DNA of 64,000 nt from contig NC_080075.1 of assembly GCF_949987535.1 (NCBI RefSeq), positions 38,872,269 through 38,936,268 of the forward strand. The letters run 5' to 3'. The number at the start of each line of letters is the position of its first letter. Positions within the stretch are counted from its first letter, which is position 1. Under the pieces are notes generated by a model. That model was not told where the DNA came from and did no database searches. It was given only the letters and a program-made list of their open reading frames with translations. The position numbers were made by a program, and so were the translations under genes. This DNA comes from Balaenoptera acutorostrata (Eukaryota; Chordata; Mammalia; Artiodactyla; Balaenopteridae). This document shows positions 22,050 through 34,200 of the stretch, one piece after another.

Positions 22050-24080
22050 CCCCAGGAACAATGTTTAGGCCGCATCTTCTGTGGTCCTCGAAGGCTCAGG
22101 ATTCCTTAGTCGTGGGGCTGGTGAACGCTTGAGGACAGCTGGGAAAGCCATGAGCCCCCAGGGCCCAAGAGCTGCAACCCCTGTTATATTGTTTGTTCCC
22201 AACCAAGCTCCATGTTGAAATGATTATCCAGAATAATATCTCATGCCCCTTCTTTCACAGTCCTCAGAGGCAACCCACAGGATGGTTGAAAGTCAGACAG
22301 GTTGATGTGTCACCTTTTATGGAAGTGCCTGGGAGGACCCTTTCCCAGAGGCCAGCCTGCAGAGGTAAGTACCCTGGTTGCAGACACTCCCCTTCAGCCG
22401 GGAAAATGTTCAGGTCCCCTGGCTTTCTTGTCAGTCATTTGGGGAAGGGGTTCCTGGCGGGTCCCCACTAGCATCTGAGCTAGGTTAGACCATTTCTCAT
22501 CTTTGCTCCTCTCTCAGGGCCGATTGCCCATCCATCTCCCCGTCAGCGGAGGTTGATATTAGATAAAGACCAGTTGTCACTGGTGGGCTCTGCCCCGATT
22601 TTCTTCCCCTGAATGCATCCTCTCAACAGGTGTCTGGTGACACAGGACCTGTGAGGTCCTGCCTGCCTCACAGATGTTAGGTTCCAGCCACAAAACCAAA
22701 AAAAAAACTGGGGTGGGAAAGAAGGATCCAGATTTCACTGAAAATGAGGCTTTTCAGGGTTGCTGACTAAGGAGTTTTCTTTCCAAACATCTGAAAGTGC
22801 AAACAGATTGTAAATTAAGAGGGAGTTACAAGATAGTAGCTGAAGGGAAACAACGCCTCCCTGCTCTCTGGTTGTGGCTGGTGTGGCACTGATGGGACCC
22901 AGGCAGCCAAGAGAGGTGATTAGCCCGGCAGGTGGGTGGGATGGGGCCAGGGTGCTGGGGACAGCGTTCAGGCCTCTTCCTTGAGCCAAGGGGGAGTAGC
23001 TTGTTCTGACAGGAGGTAGAACACTGGTCTGTGTCTTCTCTTGCACCAATGAATTAGTGATTGCCACCCAGATCAAAGTTCAGGCTCCCAAGGCAACTCA
23101 GCAAAAATAAAGTGAAACAAATTATAACCCATTCAAACCAAGCTTCTCATGACCAAAGCATGAAGCCAGGAGTTGGACGGCCCTTGAGTCACACTTCTCT
23201 GCTCCTTCTGAGTAAAAATACTGATTTCAGTGAAATGTCTTCATTCAGCTGAGGCTTGAATTTATAATGGGAGGAGAGCCCCTGGCATAGCTGTCTCTGG
23301 CAGTAATCCTGCTGGGTTTGGGGTGCTGGGGCCGTGATGGGGAGCCTGGGCCCAGAGCGGAAAAGTCAAGAGCATTTCCCCCTGCCATGACCACACCACC
23401 TCCAGACGCAACGCGGAAGCACTGCTTTAGAGAACAGAACAGAAAAAGAGGTGTGGAGAGTGGGAGGACTGTTGAAAACCCAGAGCTGGCTGGGCAGGTT
23501 TCAACATGGAGCATGCCTTCAGGTTCCCTTGTCGTGTCACTGAGTTCAGTAACTATCAGCGTGACACCCCCTTTCAGGGATATCAAGCTTTGTCTGACGA
23601 CCCCTGAGTGTGGTCCTCTGAGCCCCTCTGAGTACACCCAGGCCTTGCTCAGAGGCTGACTGTCCAGCACCATCCACCGAGGGCCCCCTCTGGGGAAAGG
23701 TCGGGATTCTGGGTTTGGGAATCTCCTACAGAGCTGTGTGCTTTCCAAACGGGGCTTGCCTGGCGGTGTGAGCTGTGCCCCAGGGGCGGCCGAGATACCC
23801 CCATGTCCAGTCCCTACTTGCTGCTTACACAAGGCAGGAATCGAGGCCAAACCAAAACAAAACAGACAGCTTTGGGCAAAATGGAAACCCCACGGGGTTG
23901 GTGTTGGCATTGGGGGGTGGCTTCAGAGCTTGGAGAATCGAGTTGGTGATTAATGGCATAGGGTATCTTGGAAAAATTCAGACAGGACTTGAGGTAGGGC
24001 TCATAATATTTGCAGGCAAAGGCACACACAGCACAGGTTCTGGAAGGATCCCTCCATTTCACCGAGGGGTTCAGCGTTAA
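22050..24080. other. Intergenic, unique
   Basis: No repeat or exon that I can support. The 221-codon minus frame at 23245-23910 shows no domain or splice signal. Confidence 0.45.
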
Positions 24081-24084
24081 CAGG

Positions 24085-24200
24085 TTCAGGAAGAAAACAA
24101 GGTGAAAGTCCGTCCACCTGCCAGGCCCTGTGCCAGAGACCACGGGCCCAACCGGAGCCAGACACGGTCCTACCCTCAAGAAGCTCACGGCCTGAGGGAG
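24085..24200 (-). mobile_element. L2 fragment, antisense
   Basis: CAGGCCCTGTGCCAGAGACC with CTACCCTCAAGAAGCTCACG resembles the reverse complement of the L2 3' region. Confidence 0.4.
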
Positions 24201-24259
24201 AAATGAGCAAACCGGTCCTCATGAAGCAAGGTCACAGGTGCCTTGACAGCCCTCATCAC

Positions 24260-24500
24260 GCTGTGAAGCGTTCAGCCTCTGGCGTCAGACGGACCTGGCT
24301 TCTAGACTCTTCTGCTTCCTGGCTGAGTGATCTTGGGGAAGTTGCACAATGGTCCAGGTGTTGGTTTCCTCCGCAGCAAACTGGAGGTGAGTACAGTTCA
24401 GGTACCTCCTAGGGTTCCGGGGAGGGTGCAGAGAGTGAGTCAGTGCAAAGCACGTGCCTGGCCCACGGTGGTGCTCCTAATAATGCAGAGAAGCTCGTTT
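24260..24500 (+). mobile_element. MIR SINE, diverged
   Basis: AGCCTCTGGCGTCAGACGGA, GCTGAGTGATCTTGGGGAAG and GTGCAAAGCACGTGCCTGGC are in MIR order. Confidence 0.6.
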
Positions 24501-25745
24501 GATGATAATAATGTAAACCTAGTATTATCAGAGAAGCTTGCCAAGCACCCAGGGTGGCTGGAGACCAGTCGTCTGCTGTTCGGGGCGGGCCGGGGGGGGC
24601 GGTCCAGAGAGGCTCCCAGAGGGTGATGCCGCACGGTGAGGAAGAGCGACCCTGGGAGGGGGCGTTTGGGTCCCGGAGAGCAGCCGGCAGTCCCGGCAGA
24701 GCCCACTGCGCAGGGGGACAGAGCCCCCAGGTGCTCTGCGACGTGTCAAGGAGTTAAGACTTTGTCGGGAGGGTGAAGGGGTACTGGGAAGGCTTTCTGA
24801 AAGGAGAAGAGCACTCTGCCATCAGCAGAAGATTAGACGGGAAGGGAGGCAAGGCGGGGAGGGTCAGCGTGGGCTGTAACAGTGGGCACGTAAGAGACTC
24901 TGGGGGCCTGAAGACGGAGGAGATGGGGATGTAGGAGGCATCGCTGGTAGGACTCCAGAACCGACAGGATCAGGGATGAGGCAGGGGAGCAGGCCAAGAG
25001 CGAGCGTGGAGTTTGGCCACCAAGGCCGGGGCGGGGGTGTGGAGGCAGGGGAGCGCAGGGCTGTGTGGCACACGGGCTTCAGTGCAGGGGTCTGGGGGCC
25101 GTCTGGGTGGGGGCGATGGGGCCATCAAATCCTGGTGCAGAGCTGGGGGAGGGGCAAGGGTAAGGATCTCCAGCAAGACTCTTGGTTACCTGTTTGGGCT
25201 GAGGAGCCATATGGGAAACACTATGTAGGTGACCAGAGTGGCCCCTTTCCTGAGGCAGACGCAGCACTGATGACATTCTCACCCGCTGACCCTTGTGAGT
25301 TTTCATGACCCTCGTCACTGACCCCCAGGAGAGAGATGACAACACCGGAGAGGCGCGTGAGCGTGGTCAAAAGGTGAGTCCAGAGGTGAAAGCCAAAGGA
25401 GCCAATGTCACCGTTCACAGTCAAGTTCAGGGTATAGATAAGGGGTCTGTCGTCCTTAAATCCTGATTTTGGAAAACTGAAGGAAGGGAACAGTTCTTGA
25501 AAGAGGTAAATTTAAAATAAAATGAAATATTATTATATGAAGTGATATGAATGCTATCCTCAGAGATAGTCCCCCTGAAAAGATGAGGTCAAGTGACGGA
25601 CAACTGAGGCATGAGATACTTGGAGGGCAACCTGAGGTTTGTGGACGTTGGGTGGACTTTCTGACTTTATTGTCAGGAACACAATCGTTTTTCCCACCAT
25701 CAGCCTTTTATCTGCATCATCAGCGATGGAGTACTGACCTGGATG
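24501..25745. other. Intergenic, unique
   Basis: G+C-rich between 24580 and 25180 but without CpG-island density. No exon recognised. Confidence 0.4.
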
Positions 25746-25749
25746 AGTG

Positions 25750-25850
25750 ATGATAATACAAAAGTATTTATTGAGTTCTTACTATGTGCCAGTGACTCTA
25801 TGGATTATCCTCATTTAACCTCGCATCCTGAGTAGAAGTCATTTTATCTC
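25750..25850 (-). mobile_element. MIR fragment
   Basis: AGTATTTATTGAGTTCTTAC followed by TATGTGCCAGTGACTCTATG: antisense MIR 3' end. Confidence 0.55.
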
Positions 25851-26089
25851 CTACTAGTTTTATCACCCTTATGCTTCTTTGGGAGCACTAGGGCACAGAC
25901 ATTATCAAGCTGGATGAGGGATTGGAGATCATGTGTAGAAATGCTCAGGATACCCACAAATTGCCACAGGCAGAGTGTGAGGGATTCGGCAAGGCTTTGC
26001 CTGTTCTTAGGATCCGTGGGCACGATAGAGAAACGTGGGTGTCGCTGTGCTGGGAAGATGTGTGCTGAGTCTTCCTGGCTGTCTGCGAG

Positions 26090-26960
26090 GGGAGTTGCAG
26101 GGATTTGTACTGGTCAACATCTGGGTCGGTGATCTGGATCATAAAGGTTATTTATCAATCTGCAGATGACAAAACTGAGGAAGGAGGGAGAGACTACATG
26201 CTAGATGGTACAATAAAGATTTGATGAGAGGGACAGGTTGAAGTGATCATCCAAAGCTAACAAAATAAAGTTGTAAAAGGACAAATGTAGAACTCTGTTT
26301 TCAAATCTAAAAACTCAAGTACACAAGTAGATGATAGAGAAAATCTGGCTTGATGGCAGTTATGGGGGAAAAGGCCGTTTACACAATTTAAAGAGGCAAC
26401 ATTGTTGCCCTATACAATAATGTAATTGTAGGCTACATTTTAAAAAAGTGTCTGAAATAAAATAAATATGAGTCCCTTTCTAGTGATGAAGCAACATCTG
26501 GCCCAGTCTCAGGAGCACATTTTAAGAGGAACTTTGGTAAACTGGAACAATGTCCAGGGAAGGATGACATATATGGGAAAGGCCTGGAAACCATGTCATC
26601 CTGGGAAACTTTGTAGAAGAAGGGGACAGGGAACATGATAGTGGTCTTCAGTATTTATGGTAAAGGGATTAGGTTTATCCCGTGAAGCTTGAGAGGGGAT
26701 GGCTTGAACCAACAGGAGGTTATGGGGAACCAGGCTTCCACTCAGTAGAAGTCCTAAGAATCAGTTCTGGCCAACAAAGCACGTGTCTTGGGGGGCAAGC
26801 GACCTTGTGAGATTCTGAGCACATGAGAGGTCCCTGCAAATGTTCAGGCAAAGGCTGGACTGGCTGCCCATTCAGAGGGGAGATGCAGGAGGGTGTAAAT
26901 GAAAAGACCGAGAATCGGGAAGCTGGGTTCATGTCCTGCCTCTGGTTATAGATGAGTAAT
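26090..26960 (+). mobile_element. Ancient CR1/L3-like LINE remnant
   Basis: The order of weak matches follows the 3' part of CR1/L3-type LINEs as I recall them: ATCTGCAGATGACAAAACTG, AACAATGTCCAGGGAAGGAT, AAAGGCCTGGAAACCATGTC, ATAGTGGTCTTCAGTATTTA and AGGCTGGACTGGCTGCCCA in sequence. Frames are destroyed. It could instead be an unrelated old repeat. Confidence 0.5.
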
Positions 26961-27680
26961 GTTGTGAAAGCCCATTTCCTTTTCCAGGCTTCAATTTCTT
27001 CAGCTCTGGAAGTTTAATCATCATTGGCTTTCGACGTTTGGTGGCAATGGAACCCTCTTATCAAATGAAATCTTCTGCAAATCGCCCTGCTCCCCGTATA
27101 AGCCCAGTGTGTTACTAGCGGACACGCCCGTGACTGCAGGGCTGAGCTCTCCTGCAGTGCTCCTCCTGGAGTGGTTTGCAAAGCACTGGGCCAGCTGAAC
27201 TTTCAGTCCTAAAATTCTGATTCTCTAAGGTTTCTTCCTACTTTAGCTTTTGATTCTATAGATTCCACTCCCTCATTTTATGCATCAAGTACCTGTGACT
27301 CAGAAAAGGGGTTTATCCAAGATCTTACAGGTGACTGGTGGCAGAGCTATACGTAGAACACACAACTCCTAGCTTAATCCGCTGCCCCTTCTACCTCACC
27401 AGGAGGCTCCCTACTTTCACCCATGATTTGTCTTAGCATCTGTGCCCCCAGAAGGTACCGGTAAACCTGAGCTGCCCCCTATTGATTCTTTACCCCCTTG
27501 GAAAAGCACCAGGAAGGCAACAGATCCTGTTTGAGGCATTGCTGCAGCGTGAGACAACGATCCCAGATTTCATTTCACTGTGTTATTACTTTAGTTCCAT
27601 GAAATACTGTTTGTGTGGACTGAGAAGTGAAAAACAGGAGTGACTCAGGCTTCCGGTTGTCCTACATGATCTGTTCTCTC
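26961..27680. other. Intergenic, mostly unique
   Basis: A decayed antisense MIR may lie at 27265-27385 (ACAGGTGACTGGTGGCAGAG). Nothing else recognised. Confidence 0.4.
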
Positions 27681-27689
27681 CTTCCTTAC

Positions 27690-28040
27690 TACTAGAGTCC
27701 CTTTTAGATGGCCACCCAGAATAAAGGTATTCCCCAGTCTCTTTTGCAGCTAGATATGGCATTGCAACTAAGTTCTGGCCAATAGGTTGGAATTAGAGAG
27801 ACTTATGCAAAGTGTCCTTAGCAGGAAGGAGCATGCCCTTCGCCCATGATGGATGGAATGCAGACTTGGTGGCTGGACCCCCAGCAGCCACCGTGGACCA
27901 TAAGCTAGAAACCATGTGTTGATAAGGGTGGAACAGGATGGTAAGAGCTTGTATCTCTGATGAGCTTATGAAGCCTCTTTACCAGCCCCAGACTGTTTCC
28001 TCATGTTTTACAGGCAAGAGAAATAAACTCCTAACGTTGA
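27690..28040 (+). mobile_element. MLT1-like MaLR LTR, diverged
   Basis: TTCTGGCCAATAGGTTGGAA, then GCCCATGATGGATGGAATGC, a GGACTG-type segment and a 3' AAGAGAAATAAACTCCTAAC. The layout fits an MLT1-type LTR. Family by recall. Confidence 0.45.
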
Positions 28041-30094
28041 AGCCACCGTTACCATTTTCCATCAACTGTCATTGAATATAAGAGCAGCGTTATTTCATAC
28101 ATCACTAAGAAAAAGAAACTACTGCCAATTAAACAGCTACCCCATCCAGCTAACCCATTCCAACTTCAGAGAAGTTCGAATGTAGCAAAAGGATGAGTCT
28201 TATTACATGAAACGCAGTATTTTTGGTTTTTGTTACTCATAGCCAAGCCTAATCCTGATTCAAGAAACATGAGGGAGCAAAAAGACAAGTTCTAAATAAA
28301 GAGCATGACAATCATGTAGAGGGAAGAACAAGTCTCTATAAAAGAATGACTCATAAAAATAGTAGTGACACATGACTCAATTTAGGGAAGTTTCTCCTAT
28401 AACTTCCCAGTCTGGCTTGAATTAACTGGGGAATTATGTATGGCTATTTGGATTTGGCCATCAAGTGAGATGAGACTCTAGGGGATGAGTGGGCTGGTTT
28501 TAAGATGTCAAAGACCCAAAGGGGATTGCTAAGCCAGTCTCCATTGTGTGTGATTTGGTTTTAGGGTCTCTGACTCCTTGGTTTCTTCTCCCCAACTCTG
28601 CAGGGTCCTCCTGGCTGACTTTGAGAAGGACAAATGGGCAGCTGCTGCCAGAAGCAGCTGATGACCAAGACAAGCTTGCAGCCAACAGGCTCTCCCTTAG
28701 CTGAGATTCGCATGGAGATGCTCACGGCTTTTCCAGCACCAGCCCTGCTACTGCTTTCCAGTGTAATTTGAGCCTTGATCTGGTGCAAAGCTGAGCACTT
28801 TTGGTCCTCAGGACTACAGCCCTGACCTTAAGCTATGGCAACCCAGTATTAATGTACCTGAGTGATTAAAACATTAAAGGCCAATATGACACACGAAAGG
28901 GAAAGGGAAATCTGGCTTATTGAAGATTGGTTATAAGATGGACTACCCACTTTGTGTGTCATTAAAGCAGGGGCACTTTCATGAGAAATGCCCACTTGAT
29001 CACTTTTAAATTATAACACAATAACTTATTTTAAGTGATCCTGTCTCCTGCGACTGCATCTTCAATCTACCGGAACACCAGGGGCCTTTATAGATTTTGT
29101 GGACTCTATGCTCTGGCTATCGTTTATTGACGGTCTCCTGTGATAAATGTTTTACATCTATTGTTTAACACATCAACCCCACAGGTAGGTGGTTTCATTC
29201 CCATTTTTAAAGATAACTAACTGTGGCTCAGAGAAGTTGATTAACTTTCTCATGGTATCACACACAGCTAATAAATGGGCTCTGAACCTAGGTTGATGAA
29301 GGCTACCATTATCATTTAGTTGTAATGGACTGTAGAAGCAGCCCTTTAAGCTTCAGTTACTGAAACATGTAAAGGTCTGCTGAGGAATACTTTTATCCTT
29401 CCATTCAGAAGGTCCACTGGGCACTGAAGACTTGTAACTATTCTGAAGGAAAGCCTTCTTTGAAAAAAAAAAAAAAAAAAAAAAAGTTGGGGAAACGGCA
29501 GGAGATGGGATAAGCATTCTTGCTCCAGGCCTTACTTAAATTACACTCAGGCAACTGTTCCAATGGCCCGTGTAATAACCTGGCAACACAGGAACCTCTG
29601 TCAATGACAGAGGTGCAGAAGAGTTCCAATGGAACATTCCCATGGCTGATGAGGTGGGCTACTGTTGGGCTGATTGCCTGTTTTTACTGAAATACGTCAT
29701 GTGACTTTTTGCTGAGGCAACATCTAATCTAATAACAATATTTTAAAAGTGCTTTTAAGAAATTTTCTGCTCACCTTAATTTCATGCATATATTTCCTTG
29801 GGAAGAAAAAAGTTCCCTACAAATCCCTATTTAACTTTGCCAATTCTGATGAAGATACATTACAATGATCATGGGAATTTCTTGTATGATCTAATGTTCT
29901 ACATAAAAACAGCTCAGCTACTTAAAGGGTTGATACAAATTCTTATGGGTGAGAATCTAATTCTTCTTGGTTTTAATAAACTGGAAGCCCTACCAAATGA
30001 TTTCCTCTGGATTGAAACACATTAAGATGAAATAAAACTTAACGTTCAAATTCATTACATTTTCCCTCAGATACCAAAGTACAGACACCAGGCT
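28041..30094. other. Intergenic DNA next to the AFTPH 3' end
   Basis: Mostly unique AT-rich DNA. It contains an antisense MIR at about 29115-29300 (TTAACACATCAACCCCACAG, ACTGTGGCTCAGAGAAGTTG) and a run of 23 A at 29463-29485 with no recognisable element upstream of it. Confidence 0.5.
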
Positions 30095-30112
30095 AAATTT
30101 CTTTTAAATTAT

Positions 30113-30118
30113 TTTATT
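30113..30118 (-). promoter_or_regulatory. Distal poly(A) signal AATAAA of AFTPH
   Basis: AATAAA on the minus strand, within AAAAATAAAATAATT. About 30 bases further downstream is a GT-rich element in mRNA sense, the usual layout of a cleavage site. Predicted cleavage is near 30090-30103. Confidence 0.65.
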
Positions 30119-30774
30119 TTTGTGTAAGCTAAAAGGAAATTTACACACTGAAATCTCAAAAGACCTTGGGCATGCACATTAACCTTGTTAGAGGTTCCTC
30201 TACATGTCTCTTTTTTTCCATAGGAATTTCCCCAAACATTTAAAACCCATAGTTTTTACTGTATATACAGCCTAAACCATAGCAATCTATGATTATGTCA
30301 TTTTACACTGTGCAAAATCCTCAAAAAATAGTGGTATGATAGAACAAAAAAATCAGTAACAAGTAAATTTCATGGTAAGACATTCATGTAATTTGGTCCT
30401 TCTCTAAACCAAACTGATTTAAAACAGACAGACACAATCTCTTTAAACCCCTTCAATCAAGTTCTGACAATGATCCATACCCTAGAACAAAAGAGCAATC
30501 GATGAAAGTACCTTGCAAAAGGTCAAACAGCAACAGGCCAGACTGTAAAGATTAAAAAAGAGCACAAAAATGGTAACAAAAGCCAGATCTGAAACAAACC
30601 CACCACACATAAAATTAAAAAAAAAAAAATTTAAACAGGGACTTGGAGCTTATTTATGAGAGCAAAAGTAATTCAGTGTATGATGTGAAAAATTAATAGG
30701 ACAGTCAATGCAATCTGAAAAGACTGAAGGGGATTTCACAGACAGTGGAGATTTGACTTTTTAGTTTTCATTTT

Positions 30775-30780
30775 TTTATT
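30775..30780 (-). promoter_or_regulatory. Possible proximal poly(A) signal AATAAA of AFTPH
   Basis: A canonical AATAAA on the minus strand (context TGAAATAAAAAAATG) about 320 nt past the stop. Use of this site would shorten the 3' UTR by two thirds. The downstream GT-rich element is weak, so it is likely secondary. Confidence 0.4.
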
Positions 30781-31097
30781 TCAAAAGTTTTGTAAGAAGG
30801 ACACCACCAGTGTATTTCACAAAGACATAAATGTATACACCCCAGCAACACAAAAAGAATAAATCTTCAAAAATGTTCACCCCGATTATTTACATTTGTT
30901 TCTAATATAAATTTAGGACTTCAGTATGTAAATAAATATACATTACTATGTATACCTTTCTAGTGCGGCTTACCAACAAATCAGCTGAACTTTAATTTTT
31001 TTTTTTTTTTTTTAAATTAGAGCAGGTATGCTTTTGATGGTGGGGAAGGGCTGGAGGGAAGGAAAAGCAATTGAAACCGTCCAGTTCACGTCAGTCA

Positions 31098-31242
31098 TCA
31101 GTCTGCCTTCTCTTGGGAGCTTGTGGAAGGTGTCAAGGTGGTTGGGAACATCAACACCTTGGCATGCATGAACGTCAGGTCAGGAAGGCTGGCGATCACC
31201 TTGATGGCTTCTTCACTCAGGTGCTCTTCTCTTTTCGGTTTC
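31098..31242 (-). CDS. AFTPH: AFTPH last coding exon H and stop codon
   Basis: The coding part is 145 nt. The acceptor is TTTTTTCATTTGTCAACAG. The first base completes AGG (Arg). The peptide runs KPKREEHLSEEAIKVIASLP, DLTFMHAKVLMFPTTL, TPSTSSQEKAD and then TGA at 31100-31098. It matches the end of aftiphilin as I know it. The exon continues without a further splice site into the 3' UTR. Confidence 0.96.
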
Positions 31243-34200
31243 CTGTTGACAAATGAAAAAAGAGAAGTGTGTTAAAGTGACTTTTGCTGTAGGTCAAACG
31301 GGAGAAAATCTACTCTCAAGGTGGACAGCAATCTGTGGGGACTTGAGTTATCTTTCCCTCTGCCAGTCCCTGAACCTCGTAATACCTTTGTGTTGAGTGC
31401 TTCCTGTGCCAGAGGCCAAATCTCTTACAAAGATTCACACTGAATTTATGTATGTTCATTACAGTTAGGCATGTACATAGACATTCACATGTACCTATGC
31501 ACAGCTCACAGCTCTATTTAAGCTTAGAAGCATCTACCTAGGCATACTTTTAAAATGTTACTAGGGAACTCCCTGGTGGTCCAGTGGTTAGGATTCCGTG
31601 CTTCCACTGCGGGGGTCACGTGTTCGATCCCTGGTCGGGGAACGAAGATCCTGCATGCTGTGTGGCGCAGCCAAAAAAAAGTTACGAAGCAGAAATATAA
31701 TGCTGAAGCCCTAGTTAATAACACTCTGCCCAACTGGATTTCCCCCTCCCCCCCGAGAAACTACCAAAGTTGCCTCAACATAAAGCAAAGTGTCTGGCAC
31801 GGTCCTTGTAAGTCATTTTAACCTCAGGCTTTCTTCAACCCCAAAGGGGAATTCCAGGACAGAAAGCCCTCAGCTCAAAAACACCCAGCCTCTGCCCCAC
31901 TGGGATGCAGCTAGATGGTTAGGTCCAAAGGCCGCAGCACTAGGGCCAGCTACTCATGCCGAGAATGCACCCGGGCAGGAAAGACTCAGGTAGAGGGGAA
32001 ATCTCGAAATCTGTTGGGTCCTATAGATGAAATGCCCCTAATATAAGAAGTGAGCAGCGTGTCGACACAGGGAAGAAGAGCTCCTGCTGACCTGGGTCTT
32101 CCCAGCAGGTGAGCCACAGAAAATGCCAATTGAGCCTCGAATGTGGCTCAAATTGAGCACATGATTGTAATCCAATCTTTATTTTTTCTAGGATGTTAAA
32201 TATACTGAAAGATAGCTGCAGTCATAAAGATATTAATTTTAGATCAAAGTAATTTAAAATTGTTGACTCTAAAAGGCCCAATTCTCTTTTATGGTAAATG
32301 ATAGTTGGTACTCTATTAGGTGTGACACAAGTTATTTCTTCCACCTAAGTATTTTCTTTGTCCTTGGGATGAGGTGCAGGAGGTCAGGAGGTGAAACAAG
32401 AAAAGAAAAGATAGATGCAGGTCTTTGTTTTATACCTGAACTTTTCTGTTGTTACCACATTTAAGTTCAGGCTGAAATAAAAAGATTTTACGGAACGACT
32501 GAAAAATCAAACATCAGACTTTTAGGACCAAAGTTCTTCAATATGGGGGTCAGCTTCAGGCACACTGAAACCATCAGTAGATCAACCAATACTGAACTCA
32601 GTTCCAGGGTTTCTCAGAAGAATGGAATAGCACTCCAAATTTTTTCCAATTAAAATCTACATTTTTAATTGCACTTAAATCCTGGTAAAACTATTAAGTG
32701 GATGGTTGATAGGAAGTTGCCTATCTGCATCATTCCAAAATAAAACCAGATAGTTCACTTTTTTTTTTTTTTTTAAAAATGTGTTTGCCTTTATTCTTTT
32801 TTTTACTTTATTTTTTTGGCTGTGTTGGGTCTTCGTTTCTATGAGAGGGCTTTCTCTCGTTGTGGCAAGTGGGGGCCACTCTTCATCGCGGTGCGTGGGC
32901 CTTTCACTGTCGCGGCCTCTCATTGCGGGGCACAGGCTCCAGACGCGCAGGCTCAGTAGTTGTGGCTCACGGGTCCAGTTGCTCCGCGGCATGTGGGATC
33001 CTCCCACACCAGGGCTCGAACCCGTGTGTCCTGCATTGGCAGGCAGATTCTCAACCACTGCGCCACCAGGGAAGCCCCACTTTTTAGTCTCAAAGTGAAA
33101 AACTGGAAGACTACGTGGGAAAGGGCAGCATCTCACCATGGTCAGTCTTAGCATCACTCACGATGGGGTCAACCAGACATTATGTGTCTTCTGATGCGAT
33201 ACAACACCTATGATGTATTCCAGCCAAAAGGTTTTACCTGAATCCATCAAACCTTTAGATATAATGTCCAGTTTACAGGAAATAAGGGGAATAGAGAAAT
33301 ATTTGAAAACTACTTGAAGGAAGCAAATGGACAAATCCACAGATTGGGACCTTCTGCAGGACAAGTGGACCAATCTTTCCAACAAGCTAGTGTTACTAAA
33401 CTGAAAAGCAAACAGAAGGGATGGGGGTAGATATACTAGGTTAAAAGTGACTTAGCCATAGCAGCTAGGTACAATAATCCTAGATTGGATGTTGATTTGG
33501 AGAAAGCAGAGAGAAAGGACATTGTTGGGGAATTTGAATACATATAGCCTGGGTATTAGATGAAATGAAAATTTACTGAAATCAATAGATGGAGACCACT
33601 GACTGCAAGGGAAGGCTCAATTCCGTATAGACTATAAAATCTCCTTTTTGGTTAAAACAACACCCATATGTGTATATTTGCAAAGATAAATACCTGAAAG
33701 AATATGCACTAAGGAGTTATAGTGATCTGACTGGTAAGAATGTGATACTTTCATTAAAAAATTTTTGTCTATTTTCTAACTTTCTACTCTTACTGCTTCT
33801 GTAAAGATAAAAATTAAAAACAGTAACTAGTAAAATTGCACCTAAATGGACTTCCTCATTTGTGGAGTGCAGCTGGGGTGTGGGGAAGGAGAACAAAGAA
33901 GAAGTTTTCACCCAGGGAATGGTTGGTAAATATTATTCTAGAGTTTCTACCAATTGCCTTATTTCAGAGACACTACTTGAAGGCTGTCTGAAGTTGTATT
34001 TAAAAATACGAAAAAGTTTACATAGTTCATAGTTTGTGCATTTATCTGTAGTCGCTATGCGTTGATGTGATCTAGTTTTCTTAGAATATAAGAAAGAAGA
34101 AAATGCTTGAGGGGAATTTGAAAATAAAAAGTTACATCATGACCTTTCCTCGAAGCCAAAGGCAGTGACCTAATTTTGATTTATACTCTCCCTAGTTAAG

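Larger units (their letters stand above)
30095..31097 (-). other. AFTPH: AFTPH 3' untranslated region
   Basis: About 1 kb of AT-rich sequence lies between the stop codon and the last good poly(A) signal. It holds a run of 18 A (mRNA sense) at 31013-30996, 85-102 nt past the stop, and several T-rich stretches. The end at about 30095 is inferred from the AATAAA at 30118-30113 and a GT-rich stretch just past it (mRNA sense TGGTGTCTGTACTTTGGT). The boundary is a prediction; a shorter form could end after the proximal signal at 30780-30775. Confidence 0.7.

Noticed and set aside
23245..23910. 221-codon minus-strand open frame
   Set aside because: No recognisable domain, low-complexity composition and no exon signals. 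Not counted as a gene.
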